Assembly (NCBI GenBank): GCA_963752745.1
Contig: CAVWAK010000039.1
Location: 11,840 to 75,839, forward strand
Source: Thiogranum sp963752745
GTDB taxonomy: Bacteria; Pseudomonadota; Gammaproteobacteria; DSM-19610
Direction: 5' to 3'
Length of the DNA stretch: 64,000 bases
A model generated the notes under the pieces. The model saw nothing but the letters and a program-made list of their open reading frames with translations, was not told the origin of the DNA and did not search any database. The stretch's first letter is position 1; each line of letters begins with the position of its first letter. Shown here in pieces: positions 53,170 through 63,044 of this stretch. Position numbers and translations under genes: made by a program.

Positions 53170-53898
53170 TCAATCACGCGTCCATTCAGTCATACGTGAG
53201 CGCAAGCGGATCAGCGCCTGACCATGAATCTGGCAGACACGTGATTCACTCACACCAAGAACCTCACCTATCTCGCGCAAGTTGAGCTCTTCATCGTAGT
53301 ACATCGCCATCACCAGGCGTTCGCGTTCAGGCAAGCCGGAGATTGTTTTGGCAAGTGCCGCCTTGAAATCAGCGCTATGCAGGTTGTCCAGCGGCTCATT
53401 ACGCGGTGCATCAGCAACTGGCTGGGGCGTATCATCACCGTTCCCGGCATCATCAATACTGAAAATCCGGCAGCCGGTAGCATCCTGCAGAATGCGGTGA
53501 TATTCCTTGAGATCAATCCCCAGTTTCTCGGCGACCTCGACGTCACGGGCATCGCGGCCCTCTACGTTCTCAATTGACCGCACAGCTTCCGCAACCTGTC
53601 GAGCCTTGCGGTGCACAGATCTTGGCGTCCAGTCAGTGCGTCGTATTTCATCCAGCATGGAGCCGCGGATACGAATACCGGCATATGTTTCGAAGCTGGC
53701 CCCCTGCGACGCATCGTAGTTTCGCGAGGCTTCCAGAAGACCGATCATGCCCGCCTGGATGAGATCATCCGCCTGAACGCTTGGCGGCAGGCGGCTCATC
53801 AAATGGTAAGCAATGCGTTTCACCAACGCTGCATGCTTGGTAACCAGGTCTTCTCGTTGAATTTCAGGATTAGTAACGTACATAGCGGCTCCATTCAT
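53170..53898 (-). CDS. fliA: Flagellar sigma factor FliA (sigma-28)
   Basis: 242 aa from ATG 53898, whose ATGA overlaps the fleN stop; the frame is open to 53988 but homology begins at MNGAAMYVTNPEIQREDLV. Region 2 (ALVKRIAYHLMSRLPPSVQADDLIQAGMIGL), region 3 and region 4 (LPERERLVMAMYYDEELNLREIGEVLGVSESRVCQIH) are complete. Directs late flagellar and chemotaxis genes. Confidence 0.96.
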   Translation of the reverse strand: MNGAAMYVTNPEIQREDLVTKHAALVKRIAYHLMSRLPPSVQADDLIQAGMIGLLEASRNYDASQGASFETYAGIRIRGSMLDEIRRTDWTPRSVHRKARQVAEAVRSIENVEGRDARDVEVAEKLGIDLKEYHRILQDATGCRIFSIDDAGNGDDTPQPVADAPRNEPLDNLHSADFKAALAKTISGLPERERLVMAMYYDEELNLREIGEVLGVSESRVCQIHGQALIRLRSRMTEWTRD

Positions 53899-54782
53899 AC
53901 TGGCATCTCCATGTTTCCGTTGCGCGACTGGATCAGGCGTTCGACAAAAAATTCCAGGTGTCCACCCGCGGCTGACGGTACCGGCCATTTTTCAGTTTTC
54001 TGTGCTAGTGTTTTAAACGCCATGGATGCACGGCTGCGCGGATAGGCCTGAACAACGGCGCGCTGCTTACGCACAGCCTTACGCAGATAGTCGTCGTGTG
54101 GGACAACACCCATAAACTCCAGTGTGACATCAAGATAGCGATCCGTGACGCGTGAGATTTTGCTAAACAATTCCCTTCCCTCCTGGGCACTTTGTACTTG
54201 ATTGGCGAGCACGCGGAAATGCTGGATGTCGTATTCACAGCTCAACACCTTTATTAACGCATATGCATCTGTAATTGACGCTGGTTCGTCGCACACCACA
54301 ACAATTACTTCCTGCGCTGCACGACTAAAACTGGTTACGCTTTCATTGATACCGGCCGCGGTATCGATGATCAGGGTATCCACATCATGATTGAGTTCGC
54401 TGAAGGCGCGGATCAAGCCGGCATTCTCCATGGTGCTCAGTTCAGCAAGCCGTTTTATACCGGACGATGCCGGTACTACCATGATGTCCGAGGGACCCCT
54501 GACGATGACTTCCTCCAGTGTTCGCTGGCCGTCAATGACATGAGACAGGTTGCATTCCGGATGAAGCCCAAGCAGCACATCAACATTTGCCAGGCCCAGG
54601 TCAGCATCAAGCAACATGACTTTCCTGCCCACATCCGATAACGCAACAGACAGGTTGACTGACACATTGGTCTTTCCAACGCCACCTTTGCCGCTGGTGA
54701 CTGCTATTACTCTTACCGGGTTAGGTTGTGCCATTCGTCGTAGTCCAGCGGCCTGATCCATATACAATTCAGACAGAAACAT
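53895..54782 (-). CDS. fleN: Flagellar number regulator FleN/FlhG
   Basis: 295 aa MinD-like ATPase. The N-terminal MDQAAGLRRM motif activates FlhF GTPase in relatives; Walker A is KGGVGKT, followed by LLDADLGLANVDVLLGL. It limits flagellar number at the pole. Start ATG 54782 (GGAGG 11 nt upstream, 14-nt overlap with flhF) or ATG 54761. Its stop overlaps fliA. Confidence 0.95.
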   Translation of the reverse strand: MFLSELYMDQAAGLRRMAQPNPVRVIAVTSGKGGVGKTNVSVNLSVALSDVGRKVMLLDADLGLANVDVLLGLHPECNLSHVIDGQRTLEEVIVRGPSDIMVVPASSGIKRLAELSTMENAGLIRAFSELNHDVDTLIIDTAAGINESVTSFSRAAQEVIVVVCDEPASITDAYALIKVLSCEYDIQHFRVLANQVQSAQEGRELFSKISRVTDRYLDVTLEFMGVVPHDDYLRKAVRKQRAVVQAYPRSRASMAFKTLAQKTEKWPVPSAAGGHLEFFVERLIQSRNGNMEMPV

Positions 54783-55971
54783 TCGCCCGGAGTCCTCCAA
54801 ATTGTTCGGCCATGACAGTGTCATCGGGCAAATCAAGACTGTTTGAGAGCTCGGCAGCCATCTGCACCAGCTTGTCGGCACGTGCCGGATGGAAGTCTTC
54901 GGGTACACGCTGACCATTGGCGGTAAACATCAATGGCAAATGTTGATTGATAACTGTGGAAAGCACACCGCCCAGGCTGGCAGCTTCATCCAGTTTGGTA
55001 AGAATCGCACCATCCAGCGGCACGCTGGAAAACGCCCGAATGGTTTCATCCAGCACAGAGGGATGCAGCGTTGCCGATAATACAAGCAAGGTACGAATAG
55101 GAATTCCGCTATCAGCAAGTGTTGCGAATTGCTCGGTCAGTCGCACATCACGCTGACTCATACCAGCTGTGTCAATCAGCACCAGGCGTTTATCGGCCAG
55201 GCTATTCAGAGTGGATCGTAATTCATTGTGATCCGACGCCACCTGCACAGGTATACCCAGCAGGCGGCCATAGGTCATCAGTTGTTCGTGTGCACCGATA
55301 CGGTAGCTGTCTGTGGTTACCAGTGCCACATGGCGTTGTCCGTGTCGCAGTACATAGCGGGCAGCCAGTTTTGCCACACTGGTGGTTTTACCGACACCAG
55401 TAGAACCAACCAGTGCGACGATACCGCCCTGGTCGAAAATATCGTTTTCTGCAACCGGCACTGTAACCGCCAGTTCAGTGAGAGCCAGCTGCATGGCGTG
55501 CGCATCATCACGGGCATGTACGGTAGGAGCGGAAACCCGTTCTATGAGGTCGCTGTTCAGCTCCATATTGCTGAGGCGACGCATCACACCGGTATGTAGT
55601 GGTTCACGTCGCTCGCGATCGCTCCACGCCAGGTGAGCAAGCTGGTTTTCCAGCAGGCCACGTAGCTGCCTGATTTCTTCGCGCATGGACACAAGCGCTG
55701 GATCCTGGGACCAGCTCACTTGCGTGGCGCCTGTATCTGAACGTCTTGCAGCAGTTGCTTCAGCTGTCATCTCATCAGCCACTGCTTCCGGCTGAGAGCG
55801 GGATTCGGCTGCAGTCGGGGCGAGGTTTTCGTTGTAATCAAGAGCAGCGATGATTTCAATGCCACCATCGACCTGACGATTGGAGAGAATTACGGCATCT
55901 GGCCCCTGATCCTCACGAACTTTCTGGATAGCCTGACGCATGTCAGGCGCAAAGAAGCGTTTAACTTTCAT
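54769..55971 (-). CDS. flhF: Flagellar SRP-like GTPase FlhF
   Basis: 400 aa. B domain (1-~130, low-conservation), then the N-G domains of SRP GTPases with P-loop GSTGVGKTTSVAKLAA, TTDSYRIGAHEQL, LIDTAGMSQRD and LTKLDEA. It marks the pole for flagellar assembly. Follows flhA by 61 nt. Confidence 0.96.
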   Translation of the reverse strand: MKVKRFFAPDMRQAIQKVREDQGPDAVILSNRQVDGGIEIIAALDYNENLAPTAAESRSQPEAVADEMTAEATAARRSDTGATQVSWSQDPALVSMREEIRQLRGLLENQLAHLAWSDRERREPLHTGVMRRLSNMELNSDLIERVSAPTVHARDDAHAMQLALTELAVTVPVAENDIFDQGGIVALVGSTGVGKTTSVAKLAARYVLRHGQRHVALVTTDSYRIGAHEQLMTYGRLLGIPVQVASDHNELRSTLNSLADKRLVLIDTAGMSQRDVRLTEQFATLADSGIPIRTLLVLSATLHPSVLDETIRAFSSVPLDGAILTKLDEAASLGGVLSTVINQHLPLMFTANGQRVPEDFHPARADKLVQMAAELSNSLDLPDDTVMAEQFGGLRANVSV

Positions 55972-56032
55972 TTCGACACTCCGTAGACCAGTAGGAGGAT
56001 CGGGTCTGCTTCCTTATTTTTGTGTGCCATGT

Positions 56033-58159
56033 TCATGCCCCCGTGCTCCCGTTCTGCTGTACACCCAGGCTGGGTGCGTCTGTGCCAATGTTTGCAACCA
56101 CTTTTATCTGCTTGTTGTCCGGTATCTCGTTGTAAGCCAGTATCTGCAGGCCCGGTATGCTGTGGCGAACCAGTTTTGCCAGCCACGGCCGGATCGGCGG
56201 TGTAACCAGCAGAATCGATGGTTGGCCGGCCGCTTCCTGCCGCTGGGCGCTTTCAGCCAGTGAGCGATGCATCCGCTCAGCCAGCCCGGGTTCTATTCCG
56301 GCACCCCCTTCCGAGATTGCTTGAATTGAAGATTGCAATATCTGTTCCAGAGAAGGATCGAGGGTGATAACCTGGACCTCCGGCCCCATCCCATTGATAT
56401 GCTGAACAATTGATCGACCCAGCGCGACACGCACAGCAGCCGTCAAAGCGCCGGGATCTTGACTCCTTGAGCCAGTTTCGGCGAGAGTTTCAGCAATAGT
56501 CCGCATATCGCGAACCGGAATGCGTTCTTCCAGCAGGTTCTGCAACACTTTAAGGACGACACCGATCGACAGCGTACCGGGTACCAGGTCCTCGACCAGT
56601 TTCGGCGCGGCCTTGGCAAGCACATCGAGTAGCTGCTGAACTTCCTCGTGACCGATAAGCTCGTGACCATGTGACTGCAGGAGCTCACTGAGATGGGTCG
56701 CCACTACGGTGCTGGCATCAACCACTGTGTAACCGAGTGTTTGTGCGTTATCACGCTCGGAGGTCGGAATCCAGACGGCCTCCAGACCAAAGGCCGGATC
56801 ACGGGTTTCAATACCCTGGATGGTGCCGAATACGCGCCCGGGATTAATTGCGAGATCACGGTCCGGGTAAATATCAGCCTCGCCGACGGGTACGCCCATC
56901 AATAGAATACGGTAGGCGTTCGGTGCCAGTTCGAGGTTGTCCCGAATATGAACCGGCTGCACCAGGAAACCCAGTTCCTGAGAAAGTTTTTTGCGCACGC
57001 CCTTGATGCGATCCATCATTTGGCCACCCTGGGCACGGTCGACTAGCGGTATTAAACGGTAGCCGACTTCCAGCCCGATGATGTCAACCGGACCGACATC
57101 TTCCCAACTGAGATCTCGCGCCTCCTTTGGCGTTTCATCTGTCTCGGGTTCCACTTCAGCGGGCAGCAACTCCTGCTGCTGACGCTTCCAGATATAGTAA
57201 GTACCCGCACCACCGGCAGTAGCCAGCGTCAGGAATGCAAAATTGGGCATACCCGGAATCAGGCCCATAAAACCGATCATTCCAGACGACACACCCAGCA
57301 CCATGGGATTACTGAACAGCTGGTCGAACACCTGGTCCGACATCTTGTTCGATCCGGATACGCGCGTAACTATAATGGCAGTCGCGGACGACAATACCAG
57401 TGATGGAATCTGTGCCACCAGGCCGTCACCGATGGTCAGCAACGTATAATTTCGCATTGCATCACCGATCGGCAAATCAAACTGCAACGTACCGATGGCC
57501 AGGCCACCGATAATATTAATAAACAGGATCAGAATGCCCGCAATTGCATCACCACGCACAAATTTGCTGGCACCGTCCATGGCACCGTAGAAATCTGCCT
57601 CTCGACCGATATCATCACGCCGGGTGCGCGCCTCTTCCTGGGTAATAAGGCCCGCATTCATATCGGCATCGATGGCCATCTGCTTGCCGGGCATGGCATC
57701 CAGAGTAAAGCGGGCACTGACTTCCGACACACGTCCGGCGCCCTTGGTTACCACGACGAAGTTAATAATCACCAGAATGGCGAACACCACCAGACCCACA
57801 GCATAGTTGCCGCCGACCACAAACTCGCCAAACGACTCAATCACCTTACCGGCAGCACCGGTGCCGGTGTGGCCGTTCAGCAATACCACGCGTGTTGAAG
57901 CTACATTAAGTGCCAGGCGTAACAGTGTTGTTACCAGCAGCACCGTGGGAAATACGCCGAAGTCGAGAGGCCGCAAGGCATAAATGGTAACCATCAGCAC
58001 TACCAGGGACAGCGTGATGTTGAACGTGAAGAACATGTCCAGCGCTATCGGAGGCAAGGGGATGATGATCATCGCCAGCATCATCACCAGTAATACCGGT
58101 GCCCCCAGTCCGCTGAGGTTGATACCGCTGAAATTCAGAGTTTCTGTATTAGTTGCCAT
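56033..58159 (-). CDS. flhA: Flagellar export gate protein FlhA
   Basis: 708 aa from ATG 58159 (MATNTETLNFSGINLSG; AAGG 9 nt upstream), overlapping the end of flhB by 11 nt. The frame is open farther upstream but that part is not family-like. Eight membrane helices in residues ~15-320, the FHIPEP-type motif region (ADMNAGLITQEEARTRRDDIGREADFYGAMDGASKFVRGD) and a large cytoplasmic C-domain that docks chaperone-substrate complexes. Confidence 0.97.
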   Translation of the reverse strand: MATNTETLNFSGINLSGLGAPVLLVMMLAMIIIPLPPIALDMFFTFNITLSLVVLMVTIYALRPLDFGVFPTVLLVTTLLRLALNVASTRVVLLNGHTGTGAAGKVIESFGEFVVGGNYAVGLVVFAILVIINFVVVTKGAGRVSEVSARFTLDAMPGKQMAIDADMNAGLITQEEARTRRDDIGREADFYGAMDGASKFVRGDAIAGILILFINIIGGLAIGTLQFDLPIGDAMRNYTLLTIGDGLVAQIPSLVLSSATAIIVTRVSGSNKMSDQVFDQLFSNPMVLGVSSGMIGFMGLIPGMPNFAFLTLATAGGAGTYYIWKRQQQELLPAEVEPETDETPKEARDLSWEDVGPVDIIGLEVGYRLIPLVDRAQGGQMMDRIKGVRKKLSQELGFLVQPVHIRDNLELAPNAYRILLMGVPVGEADIYPDRDLAINPGRVFGTIQGIETRDPAFGLEAVWIPTSERDNAQTLGYTVVDASTVVATHLSELLQSHGHELIGHEEVQQLLDVLAKAAPKLVEDLVPGTLSIGVVLKVLQNLLEERIPVRDMRTIAETLAETGSRSQDPGALTAAVRVALGRSIVQHINGMGPEVQVITLDPSLEQILQSSIQAISEGGAGIEPGLAERMHRSLAESAQRQEAAGQPSILLVTPPIRPWLAKLVRHSIPGLQILAYNEIPDNKQIKVVANIGTDAPSLGVQQNGSTGA

Positions 58160-59330
58160 TGTCATTTGCCTTACGTTCATGACCAGTGCCGCTGCCCGGC
58201 CCCTGGAAATAGTCATCGGAAATATCAACCTTGCCCGGTCGGTTGGGGACAGGACCACCACGGGCACTGGCCTTCAACTGGAAGACGTAGGCGAGAATCT
58301 GCGCGACAGCCAGGTAGAGGCCAGCCGGCACCTCATGCTCGATTTCAGTACTGTAGTACAGCGCACGCGCCAGTGGTGGCGCTTCGAAAAGCGGTACTTT
58401 GTTGGCCACGGCCACGGTACGAATCTGACTGGCAACCAGCTCTACGCCCTTGGCGACGACAACCGGCGCCCCCATATTCCCGGCGTCGTAGCGCAGTGCC
58501 ACGGCATAGTGTGTCGGGTTGGTGATGACCACGTCTGCGTCGGGGATCGCATCCATCATGCGGCGCTCGGCAATTTCGCGCTGCATCTGGCGAACCCGGG
58601 ATTTCACTTCGGGTTTGCCTTCGGTATTCTTGTGCTCGTCCTTGACTTCCTGACGAGTCATTTTCATGTTTTTGGCGTGATCCCATAGCTGGAATGGAAC
58701 GTCAATGGCCGCGATCAGCAACAGTGACGCACTCAACACGATGAAGGACTTTGTAAGAATATAGCCAGCATGCGCCAGACCGGAACCGACCGATTCTCGC
58801 CCCAGAGCCATGAGCTCAGGCAAATAATGCGAGAGCAGAAGCGCACCAACGCCTCCTATAAGCAGGAACTTGGCTAATGCCTTGAGAAGCTCGACCACGC
58901 CACGCGCGGCGAAGATGCGCTTGAGGCCCTTCAGAGGATTAAGTTTCTCCGTTTTGAAGGCCAGTGCCTCGGTACTGAATGCCCAGCCACCGAGTGCAAC
59001 CGGTGCGGCAAACGCTGTTGCTACCATTACCAGAAGGAAAGGTGTCACCAATAGCAGGCCCTGGGTAATAGCTGTAGCGAATATTTCAATGACTGCCCAG
59101 GGGTCGAATATCTTTGCGCGCTCAACGGTTAGTCCCAAACGCATAACATCGCCGAGCTGTTCAATCATCGATCCGCCCATCACCATCATGGACAATGCGC
59201 CCATGAACAACATGGCCATGGTTGTCAGCTCACGCGAACGTGGCACCTGACCCTTGCGACGCCCCTCCTCAAGGCGCTTGGGGGTCGCTTCTTCGGTTTT
59301 CTCCTGACCGTCCTCATTCTCCTGTGCCAT
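58149..59330 (-). CDS. flhB: Flagellar export switch protein FlhB
   Basis: 393 aa from ATG 59330 (MAQENEDGQEKTEEATPKRL), 1 nt after the fliR stop; an upstream extension to 59435 overlaps fliR and is not coding. Four membrane helices, then a cytoplasmic domain with the autocleavage motif NPTH (VVITNPTHYAVAL), which sets the switch from rod/hook to filament substrates. It has a long basic/acidic tail after about residue 350. Confidence 0.96.
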   Translation of the reverse strand: MAQENEDGQEKTEEATPKRLEEGRRKGQVPRSRELTTMAMLFMGALSMMVMGGSMIEQLGDVMRLGLTVERAKIFDPWAVIEIFATAITQGLLLVTPFLLVMVATAFAAPVALGGWAFSTEALAFKTEKLNPLKGLKRIFAARGVVELLKALAKFLLIGGVGALLLSHYLPELMALGRESVGSGLAHAGYILTKSFIVLSASLLLIAAIDVPFQLWDHAKNMKMTRQEVKDEHKNTEGKPEVKSRVRQMQREIAERRMMDAIPDADVVITNPTHYAVALRYDAGNMGAPVVVAKGVELVASQIRTVAVANKVPLFEAPPLARALYYSTEIEHEVPAGLYLAVAQILAYVFQLKASARGGPVPNRPGKVDISDDYFQGPGSGTGHERKANDNGN

Positions 59331-59331
59331 A

Positions 59332-60111
59332 TCACTGCGCTCCCTGGCCAAGCGTGCCGGCAGCTGTGAGCGCACCATCCAGCATATGCTGAAGCTGTGG
59401 CAGCAGATTGGAAATAGCAAACACGAGGACAACAAAACCCAGCGTTAGCGTTACAGGAAAACCGACACCGAAAACATTCAACTGCGGAGCAGAACGACTG
59501 ACAACGCCAAAGGAAATGTTAACCAGAAGAATCGATGCAACCGCCGGCAACGCTACCATAATGGCATCACCAAACATGCGCCCACCCCAGTAGGCGATAG
59601 CACGGAAGTCTTCGCGTCCCAGTGCATCGACACCGATTGGCACGGCCGTAAAACTGTCCACCAGCACGCGAAGCAGTGCCAGGTGACCATTGAGCGCCAG
59701 AAACAGCAGGGTCGCTATTACCACATAGTACTGACCTATTACCGGAACATTGACACCATTCTGCGGATCCACCATCTGTGCAAAGCCCAACCCCATACCC
59801 ATAGCGATGGTCTGCCCGGCAATCACCAGAGTGGCAAATACAAGTTGCAGGCTAAAGCCGATAGCAAGGCCCATTAGTAGCTGCTGCGCGGTGATCAGGG
59901 CACTGGCCGGTGAGAAAATATCTATGGCGGGCACTGGTGGTATCAGCGGCAGTACTATCCAGGTTATCAGTAACGCCATGACCAGCCTGATACGTACTGA
60001 CACCATGCGTGCACCAAAGATCGGTGCAATAGCAAGCATCGCCGCGATACGGGTGAACGGCCAAAGAAAACTGCCTATCCAGGAGGCAATATCGGCGCTG
60101 GTGAATAGCAT
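59332..60111 (-). CDS. fliR: Flagellar export protein FliR
   Basis: 259 aa, six predicted membrane helices, with FTRIAAMLAIAPIFGARMVSVRIR near the start and MGLGFAQMVDPQNGVNVPVIGQ in the middle. Core component of the FliPQR export gate. 20 nt after fliQ. Confidence 0.95.
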   Translation of the reverse strand: MLFTSADIASWIGSFLWPFTRIAAMLAIAPIFGARMVSVRIRLVMALLITWIVLPLIPPVPAIDIFSPASALITAQQLLMGLAIGFSLQLVFATLVIAGQTIAMGMGLGFAQMVDPQNGVNVPVIGQYYVVIATLLFLALNGHLALLRVLVDSFTAVPIGVDALGREDFRAIAYWGGRMFGDAIMVALPAVASILLVNISFGVVSRSAPQLNVFGVGFPVTLTLGFVVLVFAISNLLPQLQHMLDGALTAAGTLGQGAQ

Positions 60112-60131
60112 GACTGCGCTATCCCCTGCCC

Positions 60132-60401
60132 TTAGCCGATCGTATCCGGAATACGGCCAATCATCTGGGTAGTGAAATCCAGCAGCGTATTCAGCAACGC
60201 AGGGCCGGCGATCATAATCACCAGGGCGACAACAATCAGCTTGGGTACAAACGTCAGTGTCATTTCATTGATTTGTGTGGCCGCCTGAAACATACCTATC
60301 AGCAAACCGACCACCAGCGCGGAAAGTAACAGCGGCGCCGCCAGTAAACCCGTCACTGTCATGGTCTGGATGCCAATTTCAAGAACAGTTTCCGGCGTCA
60401 T
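60132..60401 (-). CDS. fliQ: Flagellar export protein FliQ
   Basis: 89 aa with two membrane helices and the family pattern GLLIGMFQAATQINEMTLTFVPKL. Subunit of the FliPQR gate. 12 nt after fliP. Confidence 0.96.
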   Translation of the reverse strand: MTPETVLEIGIQTMTVTGLLAAPLLLSALVVGLLIGMFQAATQINEMTLTFVPKLIVVALVIMIAGPALLNTLLDFTTQMIGRIPDTIG

Positions 60402-60413
60402 TCTATTGCGCTC

Positions 60414-61157
60414 CTAAACAGCAAAGCTCGCAGCGAGCGTACCCATGATCAACGACCATCCGTCGATCAACACAAACAACATGATTTTGAACGGCAGTGA
60501 GATAATCATCGGCGACAGCATCATCATGCCCATCGACATGAGCAAAGTGGCAATCACCAGGTCAATCACCAGGAAAGGAATAAGAATCAGGAAGCCAATC
60601 TGGAAAGCAGTCTTCAGCTCGCTGGTCACAAACGCCGGCATCAGCAGTGAAAACGGCACATCGTCGGCAGTTTCGAATTCGGGTGCGTTGGAAATATTGG
60701 CAAACAACATCAGATCATCATCCCGTGTCTGCCCAAGCATGAAACCACGAAATGGCACAGCTGCATTCTGCAGTGCCTCCTGCGCGGTCATCTGTTCTTC
60801 CATATACGGACTGAGTGCCTCTTCATATACCTGGTCAAAGACCGGCATCATGACAAACAGGCTGAGAAACAGCGCCAGGCCAATCAAAACCTGGTTGGAC
60901 GGAGAAGACTGGGTACCAAGCGCCTGTCGCACAATTGCCAGCACGATAATAATGCGTGTGAAAGAGGTCATCATCATCAGCGCCGCCGGCAGCAGGCTGA
61001 GTGCTGTCATGAACATCAGCACCTGAATGGTGACGGTATAGGTCTCGGAGCCATCGGCGCCCGGCTCTATCTTGAGTGCAGCCAAACCTGGCTCGGCCAG
61101 TGCAAGCACGGGTGACAAACCCAGCAAGAAAGATATCCAGAGTAACAGGCGCTTCAT
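60414..61157 (-). CDS. fliP: Flagellar export protein FliP
   Basis: 247 aa with an N-terminal signal peptide (MKRLLLWISFLLGLSPVLALA) and four membrane helices. Conserved segments: MMTSFTRIIIVLAIVRQALGTQ, PSNQVLIGLALFL, PAFVTSELKTAFQIGF. It forms the gate ring with FliQ and FliR. Overlaps fliO by 4 nt. Confidence 0.97.
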   Translation of the reverse strand: MKRLLLWISFLLGLSPVLALAEPGLAALKIEPGADGSETYTVTIQVLMFMTALSLLPAALMMMTSFTRIIIVLAIVRQALGTQSSPSNQVLIGLALFLSLFVMMPVFDQVYEEALSPYMEEQMTAQEALQNAAVPFRGFMLGQTRDDDLMLFANISNAPEFETADDVPFSLLMPAFVTSELKTAFQIGFLILIPFLVIDLVIATLLMSMGMMMLSPMIISLPFKIMLFVLIDGWSLIMGTLAASFAV

Positions 61158-61606
61158 TCCGGTTTACCCTTCTTCAGCATGTGGCTTAACTGCTCGGCAA
61201 AACCACCACCGGTCGGAGAGCTCATCTGTAGTGGCTGATCGAGCACATGCAGGGTTTGCACTCTCCCGGGCGCGACGCCCAGCAGCAACTGCGTTTCGCC
61301 AGCCTGAATAAGCACAACACGCTCTCGGGAACCCATGGAAAGGCCGCCAAGCACGCGCAGACCGCCACCAGCAGCCATTTGAAAGCGTCCAGTGCGCTTC
61401 AGCACCCAGGCAATCGATACAATTAGTCCCAGTACAACCAGCATGCCCAGGGTGAGCTGCCAAAGACTGGTCATGGCGACGGGATCCTGTGCGGCAGGTA
61501 ATGTCGGCAGTCCACTTGCGGGAGCGGTGGCATCTGCCGTTGCTATCGGCACCTCATCGGCCAGCGCGACAAAGGACATCATCCACAAAATTACGATACG
61601 TTTCAT
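61154..61606 (-). CDS. fliO: Flagellar biosynthesis protein FliO
   Basis: 150 aa: N-terminal signal-like helix, one further membrane helix (about 46-70, TLGMLVVLGLIVSIAWVL) and a small cytoplasmic domain with LRVLGGLSMGSRERVVLIQAGETQLLLGVAPG, the FliO signature. A chaperone for FliP stability. It begins 8 nt after fliN. Confidence 0.92.
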   Translation of the reverse strand: MKRIVILWMMSFVALADEVPIATADATAPASGLPTLPAAQDPVAMTSLWQLTLGMLVVLGLIVSIAWVLKRTGRFQMAAGGGLRVLGGLSMGSRERVVLIQAGETQLLLGVAPGRVQTLHVLDQPLQMSSPTGGGFAEQLSHMLKKGKPE

Positions 61607-61613
61607 GCAGGTC

Positions 61614-62033
61614 CTACTTGAGTTTCTTGACGCGTTCTGCAGGACTGATCACATCGGTAAGACGTATACCGAACTTCTCGTTGACCACAACCACTTCGCC
61701 ATGTGCTACCAGGGTGCCATTAACCAGCACATCCATCGGCTCACCTGCCAGGCGGTCGAGTTCAACCACCGAGCCCTGGTTCAGCTGTAACAGGTTGCGA
61801 ATACTGATATTGGTGCGGCCGATTTCCATCGAGATGGTGACCGGGATATCCATAATGACGTCCAGGTTAGCTTCATCACCTGCCGGCCCACCGGACGTAT
61901 CTTCTAGATTCTCAAACTCGGCAGCCGGGTTCCCTGCGTCTGCTTCCTCTGCTTCGGCAATCGCCTGTTCAGCCATAGCATCTGCCCAATCGTCGGTGGC
62001 ACCTGCTTCAACGTTTTCTGTTTCTTCACTCAT
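61614..62033 (-). CDS. fliN: Flagellar switch protein FliN
   Basis: 139 aa. Acidic N-terminal half with no fixed fold, then the SPOA domain (about 60-139: DIPVTISMEIGRTNISIRNLLQLNQGSVVELDRLAGEPMDVLVNG). Part of the C-ring with FliM and FliG. Confidence 0.96.
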   Translation of the reverse strand: MSEETENVEAGATDDWADAMAEQAIAEAEEADAGNPAAEFENLEDTSGGPAGDEANLDVIMDIPVTISMEIGRTNISIRNLLQLNQGSVVELDRLAGEPMDVLVNGTLVAHGEVVVVNEKFGIRLTDVISPAERVKKLK

Positions 62034-62054
62034 TGGCGTCTCCTGCCAGCCCTG

Positions 62055-63035
62055 CTAATCGATTTGATCGGGTATAATTTTGTTAACGAGTTTCACGGCA
62101 CGACTGCCGCTGCTAATGCCGAACTTGCCGCGAAACACCGGGGTGTTCTCGGCGTCAATAGTTACCAGGCTTGGCAAATCTACAGGAATAATGTCGCCCG
62201 CCTGCAGCTCGTTCAGCTCGCGCACGGACAGGCTGGCTTCCACCAGCAGGCTTTTCATTTCAACCTGGGCTTCTTTCATCTCTTCACGGATGGATCGTGT
62301 CCAGCGTTCATCACGATCGCTGCGATCACTCTGAACACCTGCATCCAGCAAATCGCGGATCGGCTCAAGCATGGAATACGGCATGGTTACATGCAGATCT
62401 CCACCGCCGCCGTCGAGCTCTACACGAAAGGTATTTACGACAACAACTTCGGTCGGGCTAACGATATTGGCAAAGTGAGGGTTAACTTCAGATCCCTGAC
62501 AGTCAAACTCGAGATCCATTACCGGCTTCCAGGCCTGCATTAGATCCTCGAAGGCGATTTCCAGAACCATCTGGATAACCCGCAGCTCGGTCGGCGTGAA
62601 TTCACGACCTTCGATCTTGGTATGGAAGCGGCCACCACCACCGAAGAAATTGTCCACCAGTGCGAATACCAGCTTGGGCTCAAGCACAAACAGTGCAGTA
62701 CCGCGTAGCGGTTTAATGCGTACCAGATTAAGGCTGGTCGGAACAAACAGACTGTGGACGTACTCGGCAAACTTGAGCATCTGCACGCCGGATACCGATA
62801 TTTCACCGGCCCGGCGCAACATATTGAACAGACTGATACGGAAGTAACGCGCGAAGCGCTCGTTGATCATCTCCAGCGTAGGCATGCGGCCGCGGACAAT
62901 GCGGTCCTGGCTGCCAAAATCATAGCCACGAATTTCGCCTTCGGGAATCTCTTCGTCGGTTTCAGTCTCTACGCCACCACCGCTGACCCCGTGTAACAGG
63001 GCATCGATTTCGTCTTGTGAGAGAAGATCATTCAT
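62055..63035 (-). CDS. fliM: Flagellar switch protein FliM
   Basis: 326 aa. The N-terminal CheY-P docking peptide LSQDEIDALLHG (5-16) is intact, followed by the middle domain (about 45-230) and a C-terminal SPOA domain. Conserved KFAEYVHSLFVPTSLNLVRI and YSMLEPIRDLLD. It is the motor target of CheY. 9 nt after fliL. Confidence 0.97.
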   Translation of the reverse strand: MNDLLSQDEIDALLHGVSGGGVETETDEEIPEGEIRGYDFGSQDRIVRGRMPTLEMINERFARYFRISLFNMLRRAGEISVSGVQMLKFAEYVHSLFVPTSLNLVRIKPLRGTALFVLEPKLVFALVDNFFGGGGRFHTKIEGREFTPTELRVIQMVLEIAFEDLMQAWKPVMDLEFDCQGSEVNPHFANIVSPTEVVVVNTFRVELDGGGGDLHVTMPYSMLEPIRDLLDAGVQSDRSDRDERWTRSIREEMKEAQVEMKSLLVEASLSVRELNELQAGDIIPVDLPSLVTIDAENTPVFRGKFGISSGSRAVKLVNKIIPDQID

Positions 63036-63044
63036 GAGTTCGCC